Positions 7,359 through 13,998 of a stretch of 19,997 bases of DNA are shown piece after piece. The notes under the pieces are model-generated. The model was given only the letters and a program-made list of their open reading frames with translations, did no database searches and was not told where the DNA came from. Each line of letters begins with the position of its first letter. Within the stretch, counting starts at the first letter, position 1. The position numbers and the translations under genes are program-made. Source of the DNA: CAZYZQ01 sp964652075 (GTDB lineage: Bacteria > Bacillota > Clostridia > Oscillospirales > Oscillospiraceae); the NCBI GenBank assembly GCA_964652075.1, contig CAZYZQ010000037.1, positions 1 to 19,997 on the forward strand, in the 5' to 3' direction.

Positions 7359-8276
7359 ATGGAACCGATGCAATACGGGACACTGGGCCGCACGGGGCTG
7401 CGCGTCTCCGTCGCGGGACTGGGCTGCGGCGGCTACAGCCGTCTGGGCAGCCGGAAGCACGGCACGGCGCACGCGGTGCGTCTGGTGCGCGCGGCCTTCG
7501 ACCGGGGCGTAACGCTCTTCGACACCGCAATTCAGTACGAGACGCAGCCGCTCGTCGCGGCGGGGCTTGCGGGCATCGAGCGGGAGCGCTATGTCCTGTG
7601 TACCAAGTTCGAGGCCGGGAAGTACCCGGACGCGGAGCTGCAGACGGTCGTGGAGGGCTGCCTGCGCGAGCTGCGGACGGACTATCTCGATGTGTTCTAT
7701 CTCCATACGATCCTGCCGGAGCAATATGACGAGGCCTGCGCGCGCTGCCTGCCGCAGCTTACGCGCCTGCGGGAGCAGGGGAAAATCCGCTTTACCGGCA
7801 TCACCGAGGACTTCTATCGCGACCCACGCCACGCGATGCTGCACCGGGCGGCGCAGGACGGCCGGTTCGACGTATTGATGACGGGCTACAATATTCTGAA
7901 CCCCTCGGCGCGCGAGCTGGTCTTCCCGGCGGCCGAGGCGGCGAATCTCGGCGTGGTTGCAATGTACGCGGTGCGCCGGCCGTTTTACGACCCCGAGACG
8001 CTGCGCGCGATGCTGCGGGAGCAGTGGGAGCGCGGGAACCTGCCGGAGCGGGTGCAGTCGCTGGATTTTTTGCTGGAGGCGGCGTCGTCGCTGCCCGAGG
8101 CGGGGTGCCGCTTTACGCGGCACCACAGCGCCGTCAGCGCGGTGCTGACCGGGCCGGGCAGCGTGGAGCATCTGGAGCAGAACCTGCGCGCGACGCTCGC
8201 GCCGCCGCTGCCGGAGCCGGTGCTGCGGTGCATCGATGCGCTGTTTTCGCGCTCCGACGCGGTCAGCCTTCTCTGA
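7359..8276 (+). CDS. Aldo/keto reductase
   Basis: Encodes 305 aa of the NAD(P)H-dependent aldo/keto reductase family, a cytoplasmic TIM barrel. The complete catalytic tetrad is visible: D55 (LFDTA), Y60 (IQYE), K83 (CTKFE) and H116 (YLHT). The start YGTLGRTGLRVS is typical of the family. I prefer ATG 7359 because AGGAGG (7346-7351) is seven bases upstream; ATG 7353 would be one base from it. It lies 88 bases after alpha2 with a strong hairpin between, so it is at most partly co-transcribed. In this context it could reduce the keto-sugar left after deglycosylation, or regenerate cofactor; this is inference. Its end faces alpha3 across a shared terminator. Confidence 0.9.
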   Translation: MEPMQYGTLGRTGLRVSVAGLGCGGYSRLGSRKHGTAHAVRLVRAAFDRGVTLFDTAIQYETQPLVAAGLAGIERERYVLCTKFEAGKYPDAELQTVVEGCLRELRTDYLDVFYLHTILPEQYDEACARCLPQLTRLREQGKIRFTGITEDFYRDPRHAMLHRAAQDGRFDVLMTGYNILNPSARELVFPAAEAANLGVVAMYAVRRPFYDPETLRAMLREQWERGNLPERVQSLDFLLEAASSLPEAGCRFTRHHSAVSAVLTGPGSVEHLEQNLRATLAPPLPEPVLRCIDALFSRSDAVSLL

Positions 8277-8297
8277 AATACAGTGCAGATCAAACAA

Positions 8298-8325
8298 CAG
8301 CGGGCACGCGTTTGCGTGCCCGCTG
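8298..8325. terminator. Bidirectional terminator between the aldo/keto reductase and alpha3
   Basis: A perfect 12-bp stem (8298-8309 with 8314-8325) with loop GTTT lies between two convergent genes. On the minus strand it is followed by TTGTTTGAT, a fair T-rich tail, so it should serve alpha3 best; on the plus strand the tail is CTCCTG and termination of the reductase may be weaker. Confidence 0.7.
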
Positions 8326-8338
8326 CTCCTGTATGGAA

Positions 8339-9352
8339 TCAGTTTTCGGCCCAGAGCTTTTCCAGCATCTGGATGTGGCGGGTGATCTGCTCCTCGTCGC
8401 TGATCGTCGGGTCGAAGTGGCCGCCCTCATACTCGGAGGCGATGTAGCCCTGATACCCGGCCTCCTTCATGATCTGCACGAACTTCGGGTAGTCAATGCC
8501 CTGGCAGTACAGGTTCTCATCGACATACCAGAACTTGCCGTGCATGTACTTCGAGTACTTCAGCATCCGGCGGAAGCCCTCATAGTCCGGCTGTGTGCGG
8601 TAGTAGATCGTGCCCATCTTCGCGGTGCGCGGGATGGAGTAGAGGCACTTGTGTGCGATCTCAACGTCCAGCTCGTCGCCGCCCATGGCGAGGATCTTCG
8701 CGTCCAGCTCGGGCTCGGGGATCTCAGTCGCGGCGTAGAGCTTGTTGATCTCCATCAGGATCTCTTTATGGCACACATCGTCGGGCAGGCGGTTCAGCGC
8801 GCTTGCGGGCGCGCCGGAGGTGAAGGCGGAGAAGTCCGGCACGACGCCGAGGAAGTCCGTCTGCTTGCGCTCGAACAGCTCGTAGTACTCCTGGAACACC
8901 GGCGTCGACGGGCTCCACGGGCCGTGCAGCTCAATGGCCAGATGCAGCCCCAGCTCTTCGACATACGGCAGGAGCTTTTCCATGGTCGCCGGCAGCAGCG
9001 CGTCCTGGCTGCGGACGATCTTGCAGCCGAGACGCTTGGCGACCTCCATCTCGTTGATCGTCTCCGCAAAGCGCTCGTTCTCGTTCAGGAAGCGGCCCTT
9101 GTGCTTGCCGGAGTCGATGTAGACGGAGTAGCAGACCGGGTCCAGCTCGTACTTCTGGCACGCGTCCCTGAAATAGGCGATCCAGTCATCGGAGGGGTTC
9201 GGATGGCCGGGAACCATCTGCGGCGCGACGATCTCGATGCCGTCGCCGCCCATTTTGCGCGCCTTGGCCAGAACGTCCTCAAAGGTATATTCCCCACGGA
9301 TATACGGCTCGCCGAAGCCGTAGAGCGTGATGCTGTGTTTGACATTGCCCAT
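8339..9352 (-). CDS. C-glycoside deglycosidase alpha subunit-like TIM-barrel protein (alpha3)
   Basis: Encodes 337 aa of the sugar phosphate isomerase/epimerase superfamily, the longest of the three alpha proteins. Candidate metal ligands are E141 (IELH), D173 (VPDFS), H271 (YMHGK) and E307 (SEYEG); H143 is the expected acid/base. The run of landmarks matches alpha2 more closely than alpha1, including the VHGK/MHGK and EYEG blocks. GGGAGG precedes the ATG at 9350-9352 by about nine bases. It follows beta3 by 15 bases, so the two are translated from one message and should form a complex. The expected reaction is release of the aglycone from a 3-keto-C-glycoside; the actual substrate cannot be read from the sequence. 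Confidence 0.8.
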   Translation of the reverse strand: MGNVKHSITLYGFGEPYIRGEYTFEDVLAKARKMGGDGIEIVAPQMVPGHPNPSDDWIAYFRDACQKYELDPVCYSVYIDSGKHKGRFLNENERFAETINEMEVAKRLGCKIVRSQDALLPATMEKLLPYVEELGLHLAIELHGPWSPSTPVFQEYYELFERKQTDFLGVVPDFSAFTSGAPASALNRLPDDVCHKEILMEINKLYAATEIPEPELDAKILAMGGDELDVEIAHKCLYSIPRTAKMGTIYYRTQPDYEGFRRMLKYSKYMHGKFWYVDENLYCQGIDYPKFVQIMKEAGYQGYIASEYEGGHFDPTISDEEQITRHIQMLEKLWAEN

Positions 9353-9367
9353 TTGTCGTATCCTCCC

Positions 9368-9862
9368 TTACGCGATGGTGTAGACGCAGGAATCGGTGAT
9401 GACCTCCGGCGTGTGGAACTCAGTGGCATTCTCATAGCCCTGCGTCCCCTCGCCGTAGGAGTGGCCGAAGTCCGCGCGCTTCTTGATGGTGATCTCAACC
9501 TTGTGCTCGCCCTTGGACAGGCCGCCGACCTTGTATACGCGCAGCATGCCCGGGTCGAGTACACCCCAGAAGTTCTCGGTGTGGCTGACCATGTCGTCGA
9601 TCGAATAGCCAATGCCGTTGCAGAAGAACATCATGTTCGACTTCGGCACGGACTCGCCGTCGACGGTCAGCGCAATGTCCTCAATGGTGGAAATCCAGAT
9701 GCCGCGATAGCTCAGCGTGTCAATCTGGAATTCATAGCTCGTGCAGCTGCCGTCAATCATACGGTTGTGGCACGTACCCGGCTTGAGGGGCTTTGCAATC
9801 TGGAGTTTGTTGTGCCCCAGCACGGCGTCGACAATGCCGCGCCGTTCTTCCATTGTTTTCAT
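9368..9862 (-). CDS. C-glycoside deglycosidase beta subunit-like protein (beta3)
   Basis: Encodes 164 aa, the longest of the three small subunits, with about 25 extra N-terminal residues. Shared landmarks are YRG (52-54), VDGE (67-70), W99 and G-x-H at 118-120. AAGGAG precedes the ATG at 9860-9862 by eight bases; a second in-frame ATG three codons later is less well placed. It lies downstream of the LysR regulator gene on the same strand (66-base gap) and upstream of alpha3. Its role should be to complete the alpha3 active site, as in DgpB/DfgB/CarC. Divergence from beta1 and beta2 suggests a separate substrate range. Confidence 0.78.
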   Translation of the reverse strand: MKTMEERRGIVDAVLGHNKLQIAKPLKPGTCHNRMIDGSCTSYEFQIDTLSYRGIWISTIEDIALTVDGESVPKSNMMFFCNGIGYSIDDMVSHTENFWGVLDPGMLRVYKVGGLSKGEHKVEITIKKRADFGHSYGEGTQGYENATEFHTPEVITDSCVYTIA

Positions 9863-9879
9863 AAGCGTGTCTCCTTTGA

Positions 9880-9915
9880 AAAATATTCCAGCGGGGCCGA
9901 ACGGGCCGGCCCTGG
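9880..9915 (-). terminator. Possible weak terminator or attenuator between LysR and beta3
   Basis: On the minus strand a GC-rich imperfect hairpin (9888-9915, two stem segments of 4 and 5 bp with a 3-base bulge) is followed by AATATTTTTC. It could partly uncouple LysR from beta3-alpha3. No other promoter-like sequence was seen in this 66-base gap, so partial read-through would be needed. Confidence 0.3.
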
Positions 9916-9928
9916 CAGTTTGACGGGG

Positions 9929-10834
9929 TTATGCCTGCGACTGGGAAAGCGTGTCAAACGCCTGCTCCAGAAACGCGACGGCCGAGAGAATCGCGTCGTT
10001 GTGCCCTTCGCGCCAGTATGCGGTCAGGTGCCCAGGCTCGTCGAGCGGGATGTGCGCAAAATCCGGGCTGCTCATGGCCCAGCAGCGCTTCGAGGCAAGG
10101 CACCAGCCGATACCGGTGCCCACGGAGAAGAGCATGGAGTCGTGGCTGGAAACCAGCTCGATTTTCGGGCGGAAGCCGTAGGCGGCGCAGGCGCGCTCGT
10201 TCATCTGGAGCATCAGCTCGTTGTCCGAGCCATTTGAAACCAGCAGGGGATAGGGGGCCAGCGCCGAAAGCTCCGACGGATGCAGCGCGGCCAGCGGCCA
10301 GCGGGAGCTGAAGAGCGCGACGCGCTGGTCAAAATAGATTGTCTGGTGTGAAAACGGCCAGTTGAAGACGGCGTTCGTCGCATTGCTGGGAATGAGCGCC
10401 ACGTCGAGCATCCCGTCCGCGAGCGCGTGTGCCAGATCGTCCGGATCACCGATTGAGATGGTCAGGTGGACGGACTGCGGCAGGGAGGCCAGATACTCGC
10501 GCAGCGCGTAGAGCTGCTGGAAAAAGTGCCAGTCCGTCGCCTGGCCGAGCCGCAGGATGCGCGGCGGCTCGACGTTCTGCGCCTCGCGCAGCGAGCGGAT
10601 CAGCTCGGCAAAGGACTGCTGGTTCAGCAAAATCGCCTCGCGCACACGTTCCCCCGCAGGCAGCAGCCGGACGCCGCTGCGCAGCCGCTCGAACAGCGGA
10701 AATCCCAGCTCCTGCTCCAGCGCCAGAATCTGACGGGAGACGGCAGGCGGAGAGACAAAATTGAGCTTTGCGGTTTTGGTTAAGTTCCCGGTTTCGGCAA
10801 CCGAAAGAAAATAGGAAACTTGCAGGTCTGTCAC
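9929..10834 (-). CDS. LysR-family transcriptional regulator
   Basis: Encodes 301 aa, normal for the family. The N-terminal winged HTH is clear (residues 1-60, with TKTAKLNFVSPPAVSRQI and the ELGFPLFER end), followed by an effector-binding domain of the periplasmic-binding-protein type (about 90-295). The start is GTG at 10832-10834: an in-frame TAG lies seven codons upstream and the conserved first helix begins here. No strong ribosome binding site is visible, so translation may be weak. It is divergent from lipoprotein SBP2 and upstream of beta3-alpha3 on the same strand, so it probably controls SBP2, itself and perhaps beta3-alpha3 in response to a pathway metabolite or aglycone. Confidence 0.9.
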   Translation of the reverse strand: MTDLQVSYFLSVAETGNLTKTAKLNFVSPPAVSRQILALEQELGFPLFERLRSGVRLLPAGERVREAILLNQQSFAELIRSLREAQNVEPPRILRLGQATDWHFFQQLYALREYLASLPQSVHLTISIGDPDDLAHALADGMLDVALIPSNATNAVFNWPFSHQTIYFDQRVALFSSRWPLAALHPSELSALAPYPLLVSNGSDNELMLQMNERACAAYGFRPKIELVSSHDSMLFSVGTGIGWCLASKRCWAMSSPDFAHIPLDEPGHLTAYWREGHNDAILSAVAFLEQAFDTLSQSQA

Positions 10835-10865
10835 GGGGATTCCACACCACTCTTTCTACAAAATC

Positions 10866-10894
10866 ATCATAACACAGCGGCAAATAGAAGACAA
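10866..10894 (-). promoter_or_regulatory. Promoter of the LysR gene (and perhaps beta3-alpha3)
   Basis: Minus strand: TTGTCT (10889-10894), 17-base spacer, TATGAT (10866-10871) with an extended -10 TG one base upstream. The predicted start near 10859 gives a leader of about 25 nt. Confidence 0.6.
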
Positions 10895-10923
10895 TCCTTG
10901 ATTTTTTAGGAAAGGCTGAAATA

Positions 10924-10935
10924 ACAGAATGCTGT
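10924..10935. promoter_or_regulatory. Inverted repeat, possible LysR box
   Basis: ACAG-N4-CTGT forms a short dyad midway between the divergent LysR and SBP2 promoters, the usual place for a LysR activation site. It does not fit the T-N11-A consensus exactly, so the call rests on position and symmetry. Confidence 0.35.
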
Positions 10936-10941
10936 ACTACT

Positions 10942-11004
10942 AAAACCGGAAGTTTGTGGTATTATGTCAGTAACAGGCTTCCGGAACAGGAAGCAAAACC
11001 GGAA
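10942..11004. repeat. Direct repeat AAAACCGGAA, two copies upstream of SBP2
   Basis: The identical decamer AAAACCGGAA is at 10942-10951 and 10995-11004, 53 bp apart (about five helical turns). The first copy abuts the -10 box of the SBP2 promoter; the second overlaps the ribosome binding region. A related pair 52 bp apart lies upstream of SBP3. A further CCGGAA copy is at 10981-10986, within a GCTTCC/GGAAGC inverted repeat (10977-10994). Confidence 0.45.
10957..10965 (+). promoter_or_regulatory. Extended -10 promoter of SBP2
   Basis: TGGTATTAT is an extended -10 element (TATTAT at 10960-10965) with no good -35 box 16-18 bases upstream, which would fit a promoter that needs an activator such as the divergent LysR protein. 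The implied leader is about 47 nt. Confidence 0.45.
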
Positions 11005-11018
11005 AGGAGCATGAAGCG

Positions 11019-12641
11019 ATGAAAAAATGGAAATCAATTCTTGCGTTTGTGCTGGTTGTGGCAATGTGCCTGACGCTGCTCGCCGCCTGCGCAAAGAAGG
11101 AAGAAACGTCGGTTGAGCCGGAGTCGTCGGAACCGGAGACGCCCAACGAGCCGTCGGACTCGGAGACGCCCGGCGAGCCGTCGGACTCGGAGACGCCCGA
11201 CGAGCCGAATGAGGATGACGAGCCGGACGAGATCGTCAGCATCGAGTTCTGGATGATTGACTTCATGGACTGCGGCGACGGAATTGAGCCGATGGCCGAG
11301 GCCATGAACGCCATCACGGAAAAAGAGATCGGCGTCCATGTCAACTTCCACACCGCCGATGCCGGCAACTATGACCAGCAGCTCTCGCTCGCCATCTCCG
11401 GCGGCGATGAGGTTGATATTGCGCTCTACTGGCCTGCCGGTGCGAGTAACTTCTCCTCCATGCTGGCGGCTGGCGAGTTGTACGATCTGAGCGCCGAGAT
11501 GCATGAATATGCACAGGATACGCTGGACATGGTCGGCGACTACATGGGCGCGAACATGGTCGGCGACGCCATCTACGGCATCCCCGCCTATCGCAACTAC
11601 GCGTCCTCCGTCTACATCGTCGCCCGCACCGACATCCTCGAAGAGTTGAACGCGGTCGACACCTTCCACAACATGACCACATGGGAGGAGTATATTGACC
11701 TGTGCAAGCAGGCAATGAGTGTTGAGGAGAACACCTACGGCATCGCAGCACGCGGCGCAAACGACGGCTCCCGCGTCCTTGACAAGATGGAGGCGGGCAT
11801 AATCCTTAAGGGCGAGGGTTCGCTGAACGACGTGTACATCACCGACACGCTGGGCGATAACATGAAGATGATCTCCGCCATCGAGGGCAAGCCGGTTGAG
11901 GATATCTACGAAACCAGCGTCTACACCGACGCCATGAAAATCATGGCGGAATGGTACAATGAGGGAATCCTGTTTCCCGATTCGATGGCGACCACGGAAT
12001 CCAACGACGACCAGATGAAGCAGGGCGTTGTCTTCTCAATGCTCTCCACATCTGAATATGGCGTCGAGGCCACCAAAGAATCCGCGACCGGGTTTGACCT
12101 CGAGGTACTCGAACTGGCCGCCGGCCAGATCAACACCGGCATGGTTTCCAAGTTCGGCCTGCTCTTCACGGTCAACAACCGCGAGCCGGAGGCCACCGCG
12201 AAGTTCATCAACCTCTTCTACACGAACCGTGAGATGAACAACCTGTTCTACCTCGGCATCGAGGGGCAGGACTACACCGTTACGGACGGCATTGCAACCG
12301 TTACGGACGACCGCAAGTGGACGGCCATGGACTTCACCTGCGGCAACCAGTTCCTGATGTATCCGGTTCTGGGCAACCCCGCCGACCAGCGCGAAATCTG
12401 TAGGGAGATACTAAATAACTCCGAGGTCTCCCCGTACATGGGCTTTGCGTTCGATACCTCCGAGTTGACCAACACCGTTGCCGCGCTAACCTCGGTCTAC
12501 AACGAATATGTTCCCGCCCTCTCCGGCGGCGGCTATACGGACGCCATGTACGATGAGTTCATCACCAAGCTAAAGGCCGCAGGCATCGACGACTACGTTG
12601 CCGCCGCGCAGCAGCAGCTGGATGACTGGCTCCAGAAATAA
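11019..12641 (+). CDS. ABC-type extracellular solute-binding lipoprotein (SBP2)
   Basis: Encodes 540 aa. The signal peptide ends in lipobox LAAC with Cys24. A long acidic linker (about 25-70) contains three copies of a nine-residue unit (S/P-ETPxEPSD). The rest is the same LplA-like solute-binding fold as SBP1 and SBP3, ending in the DUF3502-like tail (AAGIDDYVAAAQQQLDDWL). AAGGAG (11004-11009) lies nine bases before the ATG. It is a single-gene unit divergent from LysR and closed by a strong hairpin. The binding protein would capture an oligosaccharide or glycoside outside the cell, but no permease gene is near, so its transport partner must lie elsewhere or be shared. Confidence 0.9.
   Translation: MKKWKSILAFVLVVAMCLTLLAACAKKEETSVEPESSEPETPNEPSDSETPGEPSDSETPDEPNEDDEPDEIVSIEFWMIDFMDCGDGIEPMAEAMNAITEKEIGVHVNFHTADAGNYDQQLSLAISGGDEVDIALYWPAGASNFSSMLAAGELYDLSAEMHEYAQDTLDMVGDYMGANMVGDAIYGIPAYRNYASSVYIVARTDILEELNAVDTFHNMTTWEEYIDLCKQAMSVEENTYGIAARGANDGSRVLDKMEAGIILKGEGSLNDVYITDTLGDNMKMISAIEGKPVEDIYETSVYTDAMKIMAEWYNEGILFPDSMATTESNDDQMKQGVVFSMLSTSEYGVEATKESATGFDLEVLELAAGQINTGMVSKFGLLFTVNNREPEATAKFINLFYTNREMNNLFYLGIEGQDYTVTDGIATVTDDRKWTAMDFTCGNQFLMYPVLGNPADQREICREILNNSEVSPYMGFAFDTSELTNTVAALTSVYNEYVPALSGGGYTDAMYDEFITKLKAAGIDDYVAAAQQQLDDWLQK
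11130..11210 (+). repeat. Three 27-bp tandem repeats in the SBP2 linker
   Basis: Three near-identical in-frame 27-bp units encode residues 38-64 as PETPNEPSD, SETPGEPSD and SETPDEPNE. Such repeats can change in number by slippage without breaking the frame, altering the length of the linker that holds the binding domain off the membrane. Confidence 0.85.
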
Positions 12642-12653
12642 TTGAAACACAGC

Positions 12654-12690
12654 AAACGGCTCGCAGCTCCATTGGAGCTGCGGGCCGTTT
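12654..12690. terminator. Bidirectional terminator between SBP2 and the oxidoreductase
   Basis: A 17-bp stem with a single G-T pair (12654-12670 with 12674-12690) and an ATT loop lies between convergent genes. The arms begin with AAA and end in TTT, followed by CTTTG on the plus strand and GCTG on the minus strand, so both strands have a short T run. Confidence 0.75.
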
Positions 12691-12711
12691 CTTTGTCCGG
12701 AAGGGGAAAGA

Positions 12712-13971
12712 TCAGACCTCGTTGTCGTAGTGGATGACGCCGAACGGCGTCTCCTGATCGATCACAGCCATGGACTTGGAGAGGCCGACGATCTCGTCCG
12801 CCGTGACCTCGCGGCCCAGCTCAGAGGAGAGAAACATGCCGTCCGTGAGCTTCAGGAATTCGAGCGCAATTTCCGGCGTGTTGTAGCGCGCGGGACGCCC
12901 GTCCTCGCCGTCGCCCATGACGCCCTCCTTGTAGGCCAGCCACATGACCTGATTGTCGTCGTACAGGCTGATCTCCGGATGGACGCGCGCGTCGATGAGG
13001 GAGTTGTCCCACACGTTCAGGTCGACCTTCATGTCGCGGCCGTCCTTGGCGTAGTCGCCGTAGAAGGTCAGCTCCGGGTGCTTCATGTCCGGCGGGACGG
13101 GCTTGCCCTTCGGCGCTCTGGCGAACACGCCGCCGCCCATGTCAGTGCGGAACAGCTCCAGGCCGCCCTTCGAGCCGAGAATGTATGTTTTCACGTGGTC
13201 GTCGATATTCGCGGCGCCTGTCATGAGCAGCTGCATATTCAGCCCGTTCTCAAACTTGGCCAGCGCGCAGCTGAGATCTTCAACCGTGAAGCCCTCCGGG
13301 TTCGTGATGAGCCGGTCGTCGTATTCAAGGCCGCGGGTCGCAAAGCCGGACACGCTCTTGAGCTTCGGCATCCCGCACACGTACAGCAGCTGCGAGATCG
13401 CGTACACGCCGAGGTCGATCGACGCGCCGTGCCCTGCCCACTTTTTCGTGTAGAAATCCGTCGTGAACATGGGCAAGTCATAGCCCGGGCGGCGGCGGTG
13501 AGAGACATACGTCAGGTTGACATAATACAGGTTGCCGAGGTCGCCGTTTGCGATCATGTCGCGCGCGACGCGGGTCTGCGAGGTCATGAGCGAGCTGATC
13601 TGCACATGGAACTTCCGGCCGAGCTTCTTCGCGGCGTCGATCATCATCTTGCCGTCGGCATAGGTCGCGGCCATCGGCTTCTCGCAGTAGCAGTCGTAGC
13701 CGGCCTTCATGACGGCAATCGAGACGGAGGCGTGCAGGTTGTTGTGGACGCACACATCGATCGTGTCGAGGTCGTCACGCTTCAGCATTTCGCGGAAGTC
13801 CGCGTAGCGGTTCTCCTCCGGGATGCCGTACTTGTCGCCGAACGCCTTCAGCACGTCGGGGCGGATCTCCGCAATCGCCACGACCTCCGCGTTCGGGCAG
13901 TGGGTGTAGATGGTCATGTGCCGGTTTGCAATCATGCCCGTGCCGATGATACCAACGCGAATTTTGTTCAT
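12712..13971 (-). CDS. Gfo/Idh/MocA-family oxidoreductase, candidate glycoside 3-dehydrogenase
   Basis: Encodes 419 aa. The N-terminal Rossmann domain has the NAD(P) motif GIIGTGMIANRH (7-18); the family's active-site lysine motif is CEKPMA (96-101, K98), and the DxGxY motif is at D186-Y190. The C-terminal domain is the usual substrate-binding alpha/beta domain. Relatives such as DgpA oxidise C3 of a glucosyl group to a ketone, which is what deglycosidase alpha/beta pairs need. It follows an MFS transporter by 27 bases with AGGAGG before the ATG, so the two are an operon. It is the only such dehydrogenase in the window and may serve all three alpha/beta pairs. The exact sugar position oxidised is inferred from context. 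Confidence 0.85.
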   Translation of the reverse strand: MNKIRVGIIGTGMIANRHMTIYTHCPNAEVVAIAEIRPDVLKAFGDKYGIPEENRYADFREMLKRDDLDTIDVCVHNNLHASVSIAVMKAGYDCYCEKPMAATYADGKMMIDAAKKLGRKFHVQISSLMTSQTRVARDMIANGDLGNLYYVNLTYVSHRRRPGYDLPMFTTDFYTKKWAGHGASIDLGVYAISQLLYVCGMPKLKSVSGFATRGLEYDDRLITNPEGFTVEDLSCALAKFENGLNMQLLMTGAANIDDHVKTYILGSKGGLELFRTDMGGGVFARAPKGKPVPPDMKHPELTFYGDYAKDGRDMKVDLNVWDNSLIDARVHPEISLYDDNQVMWLAYKEGVMGDGEDGRPARYNTPEIALEFLKLTDGMFLSSELGREVTADEIVGLSKSMAVIDQETPFGVIHYDNEV

Positions 13972-13998
13972 ATAGAATCCCTCCTGATTCTTTTGTTT

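Noticed and set aside
8024..10237. A plus-strand open frame of 737 codons opposite alpha3, beta3 and LysR.
   Set aside because: It is antisense to three well-supported genes, its predicted protein is an Ala/Val/Arg-rich sequence of no recognisable family, and such long mirror frames are common in GC-rich codon usage.
11011..11022. A three-codon frame ATG AAG CGA TGA overlapping the SBP2 start.
   Set aside because: Its ATG is one base from the ribosome binding site, too close for initiation, and the frame is too short to judge as a leader peptide.
12712..13971. Tyr in place of His in the DxGxH motif of the oxidoreductase as an inactivating change.
   Set aside because: DxGxY is common in active members of the Gfo/Idh/MocA family, including glucose-fructose oxidoreductase-like proteins, so it is not a defect.
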